Numbered from the stretch's first letter, positions 12,165-25,371 are shown. The stretch is DNA of 64,000 nt from Panopea generosa (GCA_029582155.1 CM055895.1:18094787-18158786), one strand, 5' to 3'. The notes: generated by a model not told the origin, from the letters alone. Numbers and translations are program-made.

Positions 12165-12385
12165 TTGTTACACTTAGTGAACCAGTTTTATAATCAAATG
12201 TCAATACATGTACAAATACGCTTAGTGTAACAATTGTTACGCTAAGGGTCGCAACTGTGACCCTTAGTGTAACAAAAACCACTAAAGATTGCGGTTATGA
12301 ACCCTTAGTGACAACCCTTAGTGTAACACTGGTTTTTGTAACAACCCTTAGTGTAACAATTGTTTTTGTTACACTTTGCGTTTAA
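12165..12385. repeat. Cluster of direct and inverted CCCTTAGTGTAACA motifs
   Basis: The motif CTTAGTGTAACA occurs about six times in both orientations, forming local palindromes such as CTTAGTGTAACAATTGTTAC. It is not telomeric TTAGGG repeat. Class unknown. Confidence 0.6.
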
Positions 12386-12448
12386 CATGAAATATATTCG
12401 TTTAAAACTTATTTCTACAGTAACTGTGATATTGAAAACATTCCCATT

Positions 12449-12490
12449 GGGGGCAGGGGGTGCGGGGTGGGGGAGGGTGGGGGGGGGGAG
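12449..12490 (+). other. G-rich tract, potential quadruplex
   Basis: Several runs of three or more G in 42 bases (GGGGGCAGGGGGTGCGGGG and onward). The pattern satisfies a G-quadruplex rule; no function can be claimed. Confidence 0.6.
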
Positions 12491-12888
12491 TCCTATACTA
12501 TGTTTGAGAAAGACAGACTTACGAGATATTGTGTAGAAACAGATCTATTTATGTTCAGAAAAACAAAACATGATCATGTAAAGACTAATCTGTGAAACTG
12601 TACAGCGCATATATAATATATATACATGTACAATAAAGCCAAACTGTTCACAGTAATGGGAGCGCAAACTTGAATATCAGAAGAAAGTTTGAAAAAAAAA
12701 AACAATTAGAATCTGTGCACGATGCTGTACTGTTATTAACCCCAACGCTGCTCCTCGTGGTACTACTAGCATACATGTATATATACTCGTAACATATATG
12801 TTAGGGAGAATAATACGTCTAACAAAACGCCTTTCAGGAGCACCGGATCCGCGGAGGATACATGAATGACAGAAATAGTAAATACAGT

Positions 12889-12990
12889 AGAGAGAATTAC
12901 CATTTTACAGTGCTAAAACTTATAACGAAATAAATCGATCTAAGGATATTTCGTTATATGTTTTAGCACTGTAAAATGGTAATTCTCTCT
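12889..12990. mobile_element. 102-bp near-perfect hairpin (MITE-like)
   Basis: 43-bp arms beginning AGAGAGAATTACCATTTTAC pair with one mismatch around a 16-base loop. The near perfection suggests a young element. No clear duplication flanks it. Confidence 0.7.
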
Positions 12991-13411
12991 TAACTTAATT
13001 TAATATTTATATATATATGTTTCTGGATGTAATTAATGAAATATAATATACAATATCTGATCTTTGTGTCTTCAAAGTTTTACTTCAATCGGTCCAGGAT
13101 TTTCCGAGAAAATGCCAAAAAAGGCACCTCTTAGTGTTTTGCAATCGTGAAACATCGGGTATTTCCGTATCCTCCGTATAATACACCTCGTGTATAGCTC
13201 TAGAATACACCAACGCTATTCGCCTGTGTTACAAGTCTGTGTTCATTCGCGTGAAAGTAACAAATTATGTATCCGTCATTAAGTTGAATGTATGGCGTTA
13301 TTATATAGATTTTTTTTATTTATACACTCGAAATGGGTCATGTTTATAGGGAAATTCAAAATATCAGTCTTGATTAACCAACGTTTATATTTTCAACGTA
13401 CATGTATATGG

Positions 13412-13484
13412 TGACATAAGGGGGCCGCCATTTTATTTTATCATGTGACTGAAAATAGTTTCAAAATGGCGCCTTATTATGTCA
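13412..13484. mobile_element. Short hairpin element
   Basis: TGACATAAGG...CCGCCATTTT at the left and AAAATGGCGCCTTATTATGT at the right form imperfect inverted arms about 25 bp long. Confidence 0.55.
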
Positions 13485-13641
13485 GAGGTCTATTGTGTAG
13501 CATAAAGGCCGAGGTGATCAGATTGGGTGTTTTGGTGCTGCGATACCTTACTTCTTCCGTTACTCAGTGGATTCGAGCTTGGTATTGATAATCGAAAGTA
13601 AAATGCTGTGGTCCTGTTTAGATGCAGGCATATATACGTCT

Positions 13642-13685
13642 GGGCGGGGTGGGGATGGGGTGGGGTGAAGGGGAGAGGGGGGGGG
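13642..13685 (+). other. G-rich tract, potential quadruplex
   Basis: GGGCGGGGTGGGGATGGGG and further G runs. Same comment as the tract 1.2 kb upstream. Confidence 0.6.
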
Positions 13686-14087
13686 TCTTTGTTCATCAAT
13701 AAAACTGACCCATTCAAGGAAATCAACAGCTGATATTTGTTGTTTTTACAGTTCTTGAACTTAAAATTTATTCCAGCACTTGTCTGGGTTAAAATTGTTG
13801 TATAATCAAGGAATTACATTTATACAAGTCCTTGATGTAATCAGACATTTTTTATACATTATTTGTGTATGGCGTCTAAAATGGTGCATGCGAGTCGCTG
13901 TTCAGTTAATTCTATATTTTGCAACTACTATTTTTCCGTTGACCTCCATTCAATGAAAAATAACTGTTACCAAGGCAATGGAATACGTATATTCAGCAGA
14001 TGCGATTTCCCAAAATGCAATAACTTGAAAATAAAATCAATATTTGCTTTTTGCTTGTTTAAATATTCAGCGCCATTTTATGTCATT

Positions 14088-14235
14088 GCGGCCAACAGAC
14101 GATTAGTTAGCATAACCACTATTTCCTGAGACCCTGGGCTGTTAACCAATACTGGAGCGCAACAATCTCCGCAAGTAACGAATAACTTTCTCACTTGAAT
14201 ACGCGGCGAGAGACGAATAGCAACGAGACATAATG
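14088..14235 (-). mobile_element. SINE family 1 body fragment
   Basis: Contains the family signatures AACCACTATTTCCTGAGA and CTCCGCAAGTAACGAATAAC, and the GAGAGACGAAT motif. Head and tail are absent. The preceding about 110 bp is shared with the copy at 17346. Confidence 0.75.
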
Positions 14236-14250
14236 GTTAACATTTTGTCA

Positions 14251-15062
14251 CGTTTATTTTTGCGGTAAAATACCAAGCTTGATTCCTACATGTCACGTAG
14301 TTTTTTTTTTAATGTTTATATTTTTTTATGTCATTAAAATTATATCAAGGAATTATATAGAGACAATTACTAGATTATATGCATGGAAATAGGAAGTATT
14401 ATACATATACAAGAAAGACAACCTGTACACAGCAAAGGGAGAGCAAAATTGTATGTTGGAAAAATGTTTGAAAAAAGAACAATAGAATCCTACGTTTATT
14501 TTTGCGGTAAAATACCAAGCCTGGTTTCTACATGTCACGTAGGTTTTTTTACATGTTTATTTCTTTTTATGTCATTAAAATTATATCAAGGAATTATATA
14601 GAGACAATTACTTAATTATATGCATGTTAATAGGAAGTATTATACATATACAAGAAAGACAACCTGTACACAGCAAAGGGAGAGCAAAATTGTATGTTGG
14701 AAAAATGTTTGAAAAAAGAACAATATAATCCTACGTTTATTTTTGCGGTAAAATACCAAGCCTGGTTCCTACATGTCACGTAGTTTTTTTTACTTGTTTA
14801 CTTCTTTTTATATCATTAAAATTATATCAAGGAATTATATAGAGACAATTATTTAATTATATGCATGGAAATAGGAAGTATTATACATATACAAGAAAGA
14901 CAACCTGTACACAGCAAAGGGAGAGCAAAATTGTATACTGGAAAATTGTTTGAAAAAAGAACAATAGAATCCTATTGTTCTGTTTCAAAACATTTTCACA
15001 CATTTTACATACAACATTGATCTCCCTTTATATTAAGTTTTAACAAGTTATCTTTCTTTCTC
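14251..15062. mobile_element. Hairpin element with its left part tandemly triplicated
   Basis: Three direct copies of a 241-242-bp unit start at about 14252, 14493 and 14734, each with AAGAAAGACAACCTGTACAC and AAAGGGAGAGCAAAATTG near its end. The last is followed by an inverted, diverged version of the same arm (ATTGTTCTGTTTCAAAACAT ... AAGTTATCTTTCTTTC). A simple hairpin copy of the family lies at 15831-16010. Confidence 0.75.
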
Positions 15063-15830
15063 CTTCTCCAAATATACATGTTGAAGTAAAATGATTTAAA
15101 TAATAATTAATAATTTAGTAATACATGGTGTTGTTTATTTAATATCATTTTAAGCCACGTCCGTACATATGTACCTTTCGTACAGAAGTATATGGTGTCC
15201 CGTTGGGGGCCATCGTGGCACATTTATTTCATTAAGTAAAGTCGAAACAACGAAACAACGAAACTACGATGGTGAAAAGTCGAAACAACGATGGTGAAAA
15301 GTCGCAACTACGATAGGTGAAGCCCAAAGAAGACATTTTAGGTTTTGGGAGGATAGTGCTATATACACTAGACGCCCCAGTTCCAGAGCCTTCCCTTGTT
15401 ATTTTACTGAAGTGTCTGGTGTATAGCACCGGTACCAAAAATCTCACCTAAAAGTATCATTTGAGAGACTGTAATTTTAGTAAGGTACGTTCATTGTATG
15501 AAATATACGATCATTGTATACATTACACGTTCATGACGTATTTTGAACTACAGTTGTGACCATTTCCAAAAAAAAAATTCATACGACGATCGTATAAATA
15601 TACAATGAATGTTTATTTTATGTAATTAACGTACATTTTACACTCTGATCGTGTAAAACACTTACACGTTGTACAAATAAATTATACATGGTTATTTTAC
15701 ATGTTCTCATGGTTATCTTATATGTTTACATGGTTATTTTACATGTTTACATAGTTATTTTACAAGTTTATTTCTTAAAAAATATATGCATGAAAATAGA
15801 AAGTTTCTTTTTTTGTTCTGACAGTATATA

Positions 15831-16010
15831 TGTACAAGAAAGACAACCTGTACGCAGCAAAGGGAGAGCAAAATTGTATATTGGAAAAAATGTTTGAAAA
15901 TAAAACAATAGATTCCCATTGTTCCTTTCCAAAACTTTTTCAAACATTTTACATACAGCATTGATCTCTTTATATTAAGTTTCATACAGGTTATCTCTCT
16001 TTTATTCTTT
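15831..16010. mobile_element. Hairpin element, single copy of the 14251 family
   Basis: The left arm ACAAGAAAGACAACCTGTAC ... AACAATAGATTCC pairs with the right arm CATTGTTCCTTTCC ... ACAGGTTATCTCTC. A more diverged relative of the left arm lies at about 12625-12715. Confidence 0.7.
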
Positions 16011-16084
16011 CCAAACAAAAAAGAACAGTTTAATAGTGCATGTATCTGTAATGCTGGGCAATTTTAAGCGTAGTGCCGTTATTG

Positions 16085-16590
16085 GAAAAAAGAAGTGCTT
16101 CCGTGGGATAGGTGCTTCCGTGGTGTAGTTGCATAATGGCGGTTATAAATAATCCTTATTTCTTCTTTTTTAAAAATGCATTTCCCTTATTTCAATGCTG
16201 TTTTCTATTATTTGAATGGCATTATTGATGTATTTTGAATATTTTGAACGCATTGTCATGTTTGAATTGTGAATTTAGAATAAAAAATGATGCTTGAAAA
16301 CTGGGGTGTGAATACATGATTTCGGAAGTCTACTTTCACTTTGTCAACAGTGTACACACTGAACAGAGTAAAATCTCTTGGATAACACATGATCCATATT
16401 TTTCTCATCATATTTTGATAGTGCAGAGGTTGACAAAGAGTAAAATGTAAGTTTAATTTTTTTCATTGGGTCTCTCTATGAATGACAAACCTTCAAACTT
16501 TTATTTACTATAGAATTACAAACAAAATTCAATGGTGGAGTTACACCTTTATCATGAGTGGGAATGGTAACTGAATACAATAGTTTTGAC
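16085..16590. repeat. Diverged dispersed repeat, partner of 56795-57200
   Basis: Shared ordered blocks with 56795-57200: GTGCTTCCGTGG.GTAGT, AAAATGCATTT, TTTCGGAAGT.TACTTTC and GGTCTCTCTA.GAATG. A third short match to the start lies at 19975-20015. Confidence 0.65.
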
Positions 16591-17345
16591 TCGCACGTTG
16601 TGAGAGATGACATGAGTACCAGCAGTATTTCGGATGGCTACTGAAACATGGCAGGGAGTTCCATTTATTGTTAGGTATTGCATAAACATGTGTTCTCTTT
16701 TAAAGTTGAGCCGTGGTCGTGGGTTCAAAGGTTAATCATTTGGAATAACTGAAATAAGTTATAATTCAAAGATTGTTAATTGTATACCGATATCGGCGAA
16801 TTATTTTTCAGTAATACATATACAAAAAAAAATATCCTAGCTGCATATCTTCCACTAATTACACACAGCATGCCGAAATTTAGAGAGAATAATAGCATTT
16901 TCAAAAGATAAAATTAAACAACATGAGAAAAATTGGGGGAACATTGCAATTATGATGTTGGTTTCATTTAACAAGATTGTGCAGTCATATTTTTTCTTTT
17001 TCTTTATCTTCTTATTTCTCCCCCATGATGTTTTATATTTATCTTTTCCCCCTATTTAAGCTGTTATTTAAATCACACAGATGTATTTTAATGTAACGTA
17101 AATGAATCACACTTATATGTGCCACAAAAATTAAATATATTAAAACAATAACCGTCAAAGTGCGGAACACCTTGTCATACTTTCTAAATCCTACTACATT
17201 TCCCTTATATGAAATTGAAATATTCAGACACATTTCTGCAATTAATATGTTAATCTACACCAATATACTACACATAGTTTTGTTTTTGTAACCTATATGT
17301 CAAACTGTATAAATACTTGATAAAACTTACGTATGCCAAGATAAT

Positions 17346-17575
17346 AGAATACGTTTATTCAGCAGATGCGATTTCCCAAAATGCAATAACAAAATAAAAT
17401 TCAATATTTGTTTTTTGTTTGTTTGAATGTTTAATGTCATTTATGTCATTGCTGTTAACAGACGATCAGTTTACGTAACCATTCTTTCCTGGTATCCTGG
17501 AAGGTTAAGCACACCAATCCCCGCTTTCACACTTGAATTTATAGCGGTGAGAGACGAAAGACAACGAGACATAAT
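17346..17575 (-). mobile_element. Composite repeat with SINE family 1 fragment
   Basis: Sequence starting GAATACGTTTATTCAGCAGA and running into a SINE family 1 body. The same composite is present at about 13980-14235. The fusion of unrelated sequence to a SINE fragment was therefore duplicated as a unit. Confidence 0.7.
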
Positions 17576-17865
17576 GTTTATCATTTTTGTCATAAGTAGG
17601 TGTCTCGTATATTGTACACTGCATAAGTCGGTGTATTGGGTTATTTAGCGGCATTCTAATAACATGAAATAATACTTCTTTCCAACTATTTCAGGATTGT
17701 TTTTAAGTTGTATATTTGTTTACACTTCACAAATAAACTACGTATTTTTCAGCTTTAAAACATTATCGTCCACCTCACTATTTTGTATGACATATCGCAG
17801 CTGTTTCAGACTCGTATAGACCATTACCTGTTCTTCATGTTATACATGTACAATATTTAAATCGT

Positions 17866-17916
17866 ACTATTCGTCTATTAGCCCTCGATGGCATGAACTG
17901 ACGCTAAATATTCAAA
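17866..17916 (+). mobile_element. SINE family 1 tail fragment
   Basis: Short match to the 3' end of family 1 (TTAGCCCTCGATGGCAT, GACGCTAAATATTCAAA). Confidence 0.6.
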
Positions 17917-18649
17917 AAAACAATGTAATTATAATCTTTTTTTAGCTGTTAAAAGTCGAAGATTATAATTATATATTAGCCACACTGAGGCAGACGGGGG
18001 CACTTGCCTCCTGTAGAATGTGTAGAGTTTCACATGTTTATTAGTGTTTTTTGTAAAAATAATAAAGTTATTCTGAAATATGAACTACTCTTACAAAAAT
18101 ATGGCATATCCTTAATATACTATATGTATTATGAATGTATCATAATACCCAGCAAATACTTGTCTTATAGTGTATTACCAAGAGTTGATATGTACTGTTA
18201 TGTCGGGTCTAAAAAGCCACTAATTTGTATTCAAGATAATAGTGTAAAATGGGCTACAATGTAGTTTGTGTTATATATTAAAATGTCTGAAATATCAGAC
18301 AAATGCAGGAAATGCATGCCACGAGCTAAATATCTTTTCGTGGCAGCATGCCCCCGGACACCCCTATCAAAGTTGTGATTGTGCCTCCAGTAAAATCAAA
18401 CAGGACAATATAATCGAATAACTACTATAACATGTCCGATACCTCAGCATGATAATATCGCTTTTCATACAAACACAACATGTATACTTCTACATCACAC
18501 ATTTGCGAGAGAGATTGTGATTTTGTCGTTGCTTTAAGTTGACATATTGTTCAATTGTGTTAGTTAAATACCAATTACAGTTTCAATAAAAAAAAGATAA
18601 AAAAAGGATAAAATAAATGTATTATTATTTTTGTATTTTTTTAGCATTG

Positions 18650-18722
18650 ACTGCGGTTTGAACATACGACATCCTCAGTGACAGTCAAAGGCGTATACCA
18701 TTAGACCACTTTGGAGCCTAAG
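18650..18722 (-). mobile_element. tRNA-like SINE head fragment
   Basis: The minus strand reads AAAGTGGTCTAATGGTATAC, then a B-box-like ATGTTCAAACC. It is probably a SINE head, as the acceptor stem does not pair. Confidence 0.5.
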
Positions 18723-18939
18723 AATAGTGTAAGAGTTAACACCTTTTAAAGTTGTTAGGTCTTAAAAGGGGCGTCATTCTAGTTGACCGGAACTAGAATT
18801 AAATCATACGTTAGATATACGTTAAATATATTATGGAGATCGTTGTAACAGACTTAAAGTTTTTGCTGGTGAATGTAAAATACCTCAAAATATGTATATT
18901 GTATCCATACGTTTCTGCGGTTTATTAGTATTGCGAATA

Positions 18940-19042
18940 ACCTAATTTTGAAATCCTCATTGATATGAGGTCAACCCATCCAGTGGTTGTCTAATTTTGA
19001 AATCTTCATTGATTTGAAGTCAACCCATCCAGTGGGATGTGG
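18940..19042. repeat. Two-copy tandem repeat
   Basis: Two copies of CTAATTTTGAAATCCTCATT ... AACCCATCCAGTGG, about 49 bp apart. Confidence 0.8.
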
Positions 19043-20579
19043 TTGTCTTACAATTGCTACAATCACCGGTCTTGGAGGATTGAGCGTCTTTTACTGTATT
19101 CTCTCTATCTTTCTTTTGTCTAATAACATAACTTTCTTTTCTTGTGTTTGAATAAACCGGTTTGAGTCCGTATTTGATATGGATATCATATTGTTAACTG
19201 TTGTTTTCAAACACTATAAGTACTCCGGTCTGGTTTCAGATTTGTCTGATAAAACTTTCGTTCTTCATCCTAAAGCTTTTAATTCTGTACATTCCAGTAT
19301 TAGTCTGTTACTCTAAATATCTTTCATTCTGTGTGTGCTTGCTCCGATACAAAACCGTCTTACCTTTCGCTTGCTTTCAGTACAGTACCCTATACCTCAG
19401 GTTACACCCATGCGTATGTAATAACAATGGATACAAAAAATAATGAGTGTTGTATTAAACACTCACTGTTGCTAGGGTAGATCACTCTGTGGTAACGTTA
19501 ATTGTCTCACCGATGGTTAATGTCGCAACCGACGTTATATGTCAGATGAAGGAGGTAGAAATTAATCTTTAATTCGCTTTTTCTTCTTTTTTTCAGGGCT
19601 TGTATTGTAGTGATTTATTTTTTCCTACCATATGTTAAATGTTAAATGCTCAGTATTTTAGAAATCACCACTTAACATTTGATGCTGATACCAGATTTCT
19701 AGGCAATTCTGTGTCATTTAGAATTGTTGGTTTGATTCTGCAAATTGATATCACAAAACCATTGAAGTAAAAAAAACACCTGGTCAAGGTAAACTGTTTT
19801 TCCTTTATAATTACAGATCTTGAACCAGTGAAGAAACTGAACCCAGGCACATGCTGCACTTTTTTAGCTGCGTTTTGGACATAAATCTTACAATTGAGTC
19901 CTATGGGAAATGTAACAGTGGTGCGAGACGTTAATGTTGCAAACCCATCTGCCGCCAAATGTCGCACGTTTAACACGCTTCTGTGGGGTAGTTCCATAAT
20001 GGCGTTTATAAATAATTAAAAACTGAATAACAACCCTCAAATAATTGGGTAGAAGTAGTATTTTATGTTATTAGAATACCCCTGAATGACACAATGTCTC
20101 AACTTATGTAGCGTACAAAATACGAGGCACCTAAAACTAAGCAACTTTTGGAGTTTAACAGCTTTATAATCTCAACTTGTATTTTTTAACGATATAACTT
20201 GGTGTATTGATATATCAAACAAATATTAAACACATAAAATTGTCCACAAATTGATTCCGAATAAAAATATAAAATACATATATAAAGTTGTCCCAGAATT
20301 GCTTCCGCAGTGATAAATGGATCTGTAAATTACGTGCTTTCAATCTGAAAGTGGTTCATTCTGCTACTTTTCTCGAATGTTTGAGGAAACAGTCATGTCC
20401 CCATTCAAAAAACACATGCTCGCTTGAAACTTTAATACAATGTTGCTCCGCGTGCACAAAAATAGCAGGAAGTACCGGTTTATCGTGTGTGGATATCACT
20501 GAAAATTCGTCGTAGTAGCCACTTATGTAATGTATACGTTGGGTGGGGTGAAATTGTACTTCATAGCCATTCAACAAAG

Positions 20580-20700
20580 CGGGAGGGGCAAAGAGTGGGA
20601 GAGGATAGTGTTGTGGTTTAATTGTTCGCCGGGTGCTCACGTTAGAGGTTGCATGTTTGATCCAAAACTTGACCAGCTGATCACTAAGAAAACAACCCTC
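20580..20700 (+). mobile_element. Possible tRNA-like SINE head
   Basis: ATAGTGTTGTGGTTTAATTG followed by GGTTGCATGTTTGATCC looks like A and B boxes at tRNA spacing. No further support. Confidence 0.3.
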
Positions 20701-21867
20701 AGAACGGGTTTTACCAAGGAAGCGGACTCGAGGGCGGTTCATATAATGCTTACTTCGCAATCGAACTAGAAATTAGAAATGTTCATATTGATTTGCTTTT
20801 GTAACATATACATGTATGCCAAACTGTACAAATGATGGATAAAACTTACGTATGTAAAAACATAGTTATTCTAAACAATGCAACACTATGTTTAAAGCAG
20901 GAAAATGGAAAATATAGTTTTCCTTTTGGTTTTGAATAGTCTTGGCTGGCATAAGATGTAAGAAATTATATAATTTCAAAAAAAAATATTTACCAAAGAA
21001 TAAAAGAGCGTGTCTTTCAAAAAATGGAAAGTGACCTCAAATCTTCATCTAAAGCAAACTATTACAAATATGTTTAATCATTGTTACATTTCGAGTGTCA
21101 TTTAACTTTTAACAGTTTATATTTCTTAAGAGATCGCGCTCAAACTTTCGATTTTCAACTCGCGTGCTTCGTATTTAAACAGGCAGACATAAAGATATTG
21201 ACAAAGATTTGAGATTTTGCCCAATCTGCAATTATATTTTTTTGTCGAAGTAAAAATGAATTTCGTATCTTTTTTCCAAGGCTCAATTTATGATACAATC
21301 CGATCTAAACATATTTTAAACCACAGTGGTTATTATATCCGTAAATCAATGTGTTTTACTCAGTTATGCCATCTAAATAAATCAGTGTAATAATTAGCTT
21401 GCAATATATATTTGTCATGTTTTTAAGTTACGAGCATTAAGTTATACATTTTGTAAGTGGTACTCGTGTTCCCCGTAGTATGGGGTATGGTCTGCACGGT
21501 GTTTGTATATTTCCCTTGTGTTGACAGTGACAGTTCGTAGACACACTTGGGGCCCGTTACACTGGCGTTCGCAAGTTTACGAGTACATCTGGGAAAAACG
21601 CCATAAATGTCCTAAAACATAAAATAGTTATCAAAATGGATAGAATGCATCTCATTGTCATTAATAAATGAAATCCAAATGGTTTGGTATGTCAAATCCA
21701 CCAAAACGTGACAAAATCGAGGTCTAAATTGGAGTGGTAAATTTGAAACGAAATTCCCATTGTTAAATAGACAGCACTTAATACTGCTTGACGTCATGCC
21801 TTTCTTTTTGGCGTCGTCATTGGGATATTACCTTTCACATAGCTTTTTTTGTACCGGGTGTAAATCT

Positions 21868-21932
21868 TCATTCATTCATTCATTCATTCACTCATTCATT
21901 CATTCATTCATTCATTCATTCCTTTAACGATT
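21868..21932. repeat. (ATTC)n microsatellite
   Basis: About fifteen ATTC units with one change. Confidence 0.95.
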
Positions 21933-24900
21933 GTAATTATTTTCAACTTATCTTTGATGCATCAGGGTATGTGAATGTGTGTTTGTTGTTGTTTGTTGCA
22001 TTATTGTAAGACGGAGAAAAGAAAAAAAACAACAACACTCCGTCTAGATTTTATTAACTTTATTGCTTGGAAAATGTTTGGTTTATATCACGTTGATTTT
22101 TATACTGTTATACACGAATGTCGCCTGTATGATATGCTATTTATAGAAAATACAAATCATCAGAAAAACACCATGAATACATATGACATATTGCACTTTA
22201 ATTGTCTAGAAACAGTCCGTTACATAATACGAGTTTACTATACTCTACATATTGAGCTATGAACGTTAATTACGTTGAAGATGACGTGAACACGGTCAGT
22301 GCTACTTCACACTATATATATCAAACATACACACACTTATGTTATAACATTGGCAAAAACTAGTTTTACATGTTATTATTCATCTTACGTAAATAGCATG
22401 TAAATAATAATATGCAAATTACATGTGACAGTGGCATATCGAAATTGGCACCGAACTGACATTTTATTATAAACGCTCGAAATGAATGGAAGCTTAAGCG
22501 TTGTGGGCGAATACAATTTCTTGATACATAGTTCAAAACATTAAACATAAATGAATATTCACTTAAGTTTGTCTGTCACGTGACATAACAAAACACCATT
22601 CTCACCCGATGGTTGGATGTATCGAAATTATCGAAAATAGGGTAGAAGGTTTCAGGAGACATGACGTCCATATTAAGTTGGCCTTCGCATCATTGCTATG
22701 AGTATTGCAAAATCTCTTGTTTTTGTACAAAAAAAGTAGGCTAAGGTAAGTGAGACATTTGCAAGTTTGATTTATAAATAAGGTTCAAAAGGGAAGTGCA
22801 TTAGATATAATTGGCATTAAGTCTATGTACATTCCTTCCGTAAAAAATGAACACTCACTCCTAATAAATGTAATTGGCACTGAATATCCTTTGCAAATAA
22901 AATACATTTTTATGAATTTTTGGCTACCAACAAACACCTACAAAGTGCGGTTTATTGCGCGTATACATAATACCTATGGGAAATATTGTTATAAATAAAC
23001 AAAAAATATATATTCTATCGCAAGAAGTTGCTTGTCCGAATATAGATACATTGTACAAGAATTTATTTTTTACCCCATACAAACAAGGTATTTCTATACT
23101 TCTATAAGCATAATGCGTTTGTATATATTGTTTCAAATGTGTGTATAGTCCTGCAATGACACGCAAGTACCCGCAAGGACACACTTGAACGACAGTGGCT
23201 ATAACAATTTGTTTTTTAATTAAAATAAGTATTTATTAACAGTTATATCACAGTAGGGAAACTGGTACACACGACGAATAAAAACACAGATCTACAGACC
23301 CGAACACGAAAAACGACATCGACGAAGACTGGATATATTAAACATGCTGCCTGAACTTTTCTACCTTATTACCACAGAAACGACATCAGTAGGTTTTTAT
23401 TTCAACTAAGTTATATAAATATATCATACCTAGATGTTTACATCATAAAACTGCAAACAATCAGCAAAATGCTGAGCTGAAAGAGCGGTTAACAGGCTTT
23501 TTGCTGTGAACATAACTGAATAAACTCAGTAAAATTGCCTTAAATCTAGAATAATAACTAAAACTTTATTTGACAAAAAAAAAATCATTATTTGTGCTGA
23601 TATGCTGATGCTGATTGTGCTGATCAGATATTTGAACATATGTTTGAAAACTCTATTAATTTAATTCGGAAAACAAATAATGAACAGTGATTGAACATAT
23701 ATATGAACCATGTTACCGAAATGGCGCTTTATGTAATACGAATTTGCGAACTAAACACACCTGTTTGAAATATGGAGGAGTGCATTCCAGACACTTGTGT
23801 ATACCTCACAAACAAGCATAACATATCAAAAACATTTCAATCATAAACTTGTTCTTTTTTCGCTTATCATCCCCATTTCAAAATGAAGCACTTTTTGAAA
23901 AAAAAGCTTAACCGTTTCAATTAACTTTACAGCACATACTTAGGTTAATTGATTTACACTACGACTCTGTTAGTTAATGTGTTATCAGCAACTATTTAGT
24001 AACAAATATCTATATACAGATTGGATTACTCGAAAAACGGGCCACCGTTTGATAATCTATCATTTAGATGTTTCTATATTCCCCCACAAATATAACCAGC
24101 TTACAAGTATTTTTCCCAGTAACATTACATGAACGCCAGCCAACTTGTACGTCGTTCTCTAAAGATCTACTGGAGGTACTGCAGGTATATATCGCTATCT
24201 CTATATTGACTAAGAAAAACACCTACACACAGCCTTGAATCTTGTTACAACAAGTCAAAACTCTGTAATATCTCAACTACGTAGGTACACGACTATAACT
24301 ACATACACTGCTATACCTGCTTGGGGTGCATTTACTATACGGAATGTCAGAAAACGACTGGAAGCTATGGCAACATAATGATAACCGTCATTGTTATTTG
24401 TACAGCGAGTTTGATTATAACAGATATACAACCTACATTAACAAACTGTATCATATACGAGAAAACACTTACTCTAGATGTAGGTTATAGGACGCCCATG
24501 AATGTCAAGCAAACCTTTTATTAGTTATAATTATATCTTAAACAATATTTAACTACAAGTGGGCTATCATCACTATATAATCAGTTGATAGAGCTGAACC
24601 ATGTTATGAAATAACAAGCTATTTTTTATAACTATAATAGCTGTTAATAGTGCTTAGTATATCAATGTAGAACAATGAAAAAAACCACTGGTAGTATTTA
24701 TAGTGTAAAAAAGATTTTTTTCAAAAGTATATACATTTAACAATCTACAACCAAAATAAAGAGAACAATCATATAGTAACAAAGTGAATAACAGAAAACG
24801 ATAAGTATATTAAACACACTCTACATTATAGAGTAACATATTCACACATGCCATTTTCATACATGATTTTTTCCCCTCCCTTCATCATTTTGGTAAACAT

Positions 24901-25104
24901 TCTGTTCTTCCGAGACACTTGTATCTTTAAACAAATATAAAGGGTTTGTTTTATAGTTGTTATTCTAACACAGCCCAAAGTGCACATACCAAGTCACGTA
25001 ACCTAGAAATTCTCCCGTTCAAACACTACCTTATTCGTAGTTAGTTTTGTGTTTTGGATCCATGTGGTGGTCCCATGGCCCCGATGCCATACCATTGACA
25101 TGGT

Positions 25105-25114
25105 TTTATTTATT
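25105..25114 (-). promoter_or_regulatory. Candidate polyadenylation signal
   Basis: On the minus strand two overlapping AATAAA hexamers (AATAAATAAA) lie about 260 nt past the stop codon of the synaptopodin-like gene. They are the first such signal downstream of the stop. Other AATAAA matches further down, for example near 23230, could serve longer 3' UTRs. Confidence 0.4.
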
Positions 25115-25371
25115 ATGTTTTTTTTCTCTTTAAACACTGAAGGCTATATTTTATTTTGACAGAGAATCAATTAAAATGGCAATTACTTTCTGTATCCACT
25201 TAATGTTTGCCTTGATCGAGTCGTGTCCAAAAGTATTCTCCAAAACTGTTAAATGGGAAGTTTGCCCGTGACATCCATATATAAACTACCACATCACGAA
25301 CACATCAAGTTAAATAGGAACACCACCATTCACAATACTATCCCTTTGATTGCAATTATTACTTAACTTTT

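Larger units (their letters stand above)
9066..25104. other. Intergenic between the LINE and the synaptopodin-like 3' end
   Basis: No host gene recognised. Contents are the 1.8-kb TIR element, hairpin elements, SINE fragments and two G-rich tracts listed separately. There is also a stretch at 15240-15440 with repeated CGAAACAACGATGGTGAAAA motifs and an inverted GTGCTATATACACTAGAC / GTCTGGTGTATAGCAC pair, and 15480-15690 with repeated CATTGTA.GA.ATA motifs. From about 19440 to 24900 I see only anonymous AT-rich sequence. The 3' UTR of the gene may extend into the upper end. Confidence 0.6.

Noticed and set aside
12300-12360. Telomere-like CCCTTAG repeats
   Set aside because: The motif is CCCTTAGTGTAACA at irregular spacing and in both orientations, not TTAGGG tandem repeat.
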